A stretch of 7,736 nt of DNA from Prevotellaceae bacterium (GTDB lineage: Bacteria; Bacteroidota; Bacteroidia; Bacteroidales; Bacteroidaceae): NCBI GenBank assembly GCA_022508635.1, contig JAFLUV010000113.1, positions 1-7,736 of the forward strand, in the 5' to 3' direction. Below the pieces are notes generated by a model. That model was not told where the DNA came from, made no database searches, and saw nothing but the letters and a program-made list of their open reading frames with translations. Both the position numbers and the translations under genes were made by a program. This document shows positions 7,625-7,736 of the stretch, one piece after another. The first letter of the stretch is position 1; the number at the start of each line of letters is the position of its first letter.

Positions 7625-7677
7625 CCCGACAGGTCATCGGGCTCAGCTTGCCCTGAATGGCACGGGTTCCGGCCGTG
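7625..7677. repeat. Cluster of short inverted repeats with 7-base loops upstream of the operon
   Basis: Three short hairpins can be drawn. The first pairs CCCGA (7625-7629) with TCGGG (7637-7641). The second pairs GGGC (7639-7642) with GCCC (7650-7653). The third pairs CACGG (7661-7665) with CCGTG (7673-7677). Each has a 7-base loop. The first two share bases 7639-7641 and cannot form together. They lie upstream of the predicted transcription start, so they are not in that gene's leader. They may be a terminator region of a gene to the right, part of a dispersed repeat, or an RNA made from the plus strand. I tried to fold the stretch as a tRNA and it does not fit. Confidence 0.3.
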
Positions 7678-7736
7678 ACGGGGAGGCCTTTGTCCACTTG
7701 CGATACTAATTATATGGATTGCTTGTACTATATGTA

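Larger units (their letters stand above)
7546..7734 (-). other. Open frame entering from the right edge, possible 3' end of an unidentified gene
   Basis: On the minus strand a frame is open from the right edge (7734) to a TAA at 7546-7548, giving 62 visible codons. Its last residues read GNNRTFAIRIIKS. I do not recognise it. It is rich in His, Arg, Gly and Pro in the middle and contains no ATG; the only common alternative start is a TTG late in the frame. It contains the predicted promoter of the next gene and ends 9 bases before that gene's GTG, in the same frame. It may be the end of a small gene, the remnant of a decayed one, or chance. The base composition of 7621-7690 (G+C-rich) differs sharply from 7700-7736 (A+T-rich), which favours non-coding or mixed origin. 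Confidence 0.2.

Noticed and set aside
7609..7656. Plus-strand short frame of 15 codons starting ATG at 7609, and a second frame from ATG 7657 open to the right edge (26 codons)
   Set aside because: Both are too short and unrecognised. The first overlaps the promoter region of the opposite gene, and the second cannot be judged without more sequence.
7621..7690. Possible tRNA, because several stems with 7-base loops lie close together
   Set aside because: There is no acceptor stem, the GTTC in the third loop is out of register for a T arm, and the first two stems overlap.

Overview
This window looks like a chromosomal segment from a Bacteroidota bacterium, most likely Bacteroidales and perhaps Prevotella-like. 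The reasons are a long two-domain glutamine-dependent NAD synthetase of the form seen in that group, no Shine-Dalgarno sequences ahead of the starts, AT-rich sequence before the start codons, and a good match to the Bacteroidota vegetative promoter (TAnnTTTG -7 box with a TTG-type -33 box) before the largest gene. The genus is inferred, not shown.

Layout. Bases 2-1096 (+) hold the end of an ATPase of the AAA/DUF4143 type whose P-loop part lies beyond the left edge. It converges, across a 37-base gap with a small imperfect inverted repeat, on three minus-strand genes that fill the rest of the window. In transcription order these are a 989-residue ATP-grasp protein of the PEP synthase/PPDK type with two receiver-like domains (7536-4567), a sodium:amino-acid symporter of the alanine/glycine family (4563-3178) and nadE (3107-1134). 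The first two are separated by 3 bases and the last two by 70 bases with no promoter I can see, so one operon driven from about 7565 is the simplest reading. The last 200 bases hold this promoter, several short inverted repeats, and an open minus-strand frame running in from the right edge that I cannot identify.

How they may work together. NadE makes NAD+ from deamido-NAD+, ATP and glutamine, and the symporter imports a small neutral amino acid with Na+. The large protein keeps the ATP-binding residues of PEP synthase but has neither the phosphohistidine domain nor the PEP/pyruvate barrel. It carries one degenerate and one apparently phosphorylatable receiver domain, so it is probably a signal-responsive ATP-using enzyme of unknown reaction rather than a PEP synthase. 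It is the item most worth study here. No mobile element, CRISPR array, tRNA or rRNA was recognised. The long open frames opposite the three minus-strand genes are shadows caused by their G+C-rich codon use.
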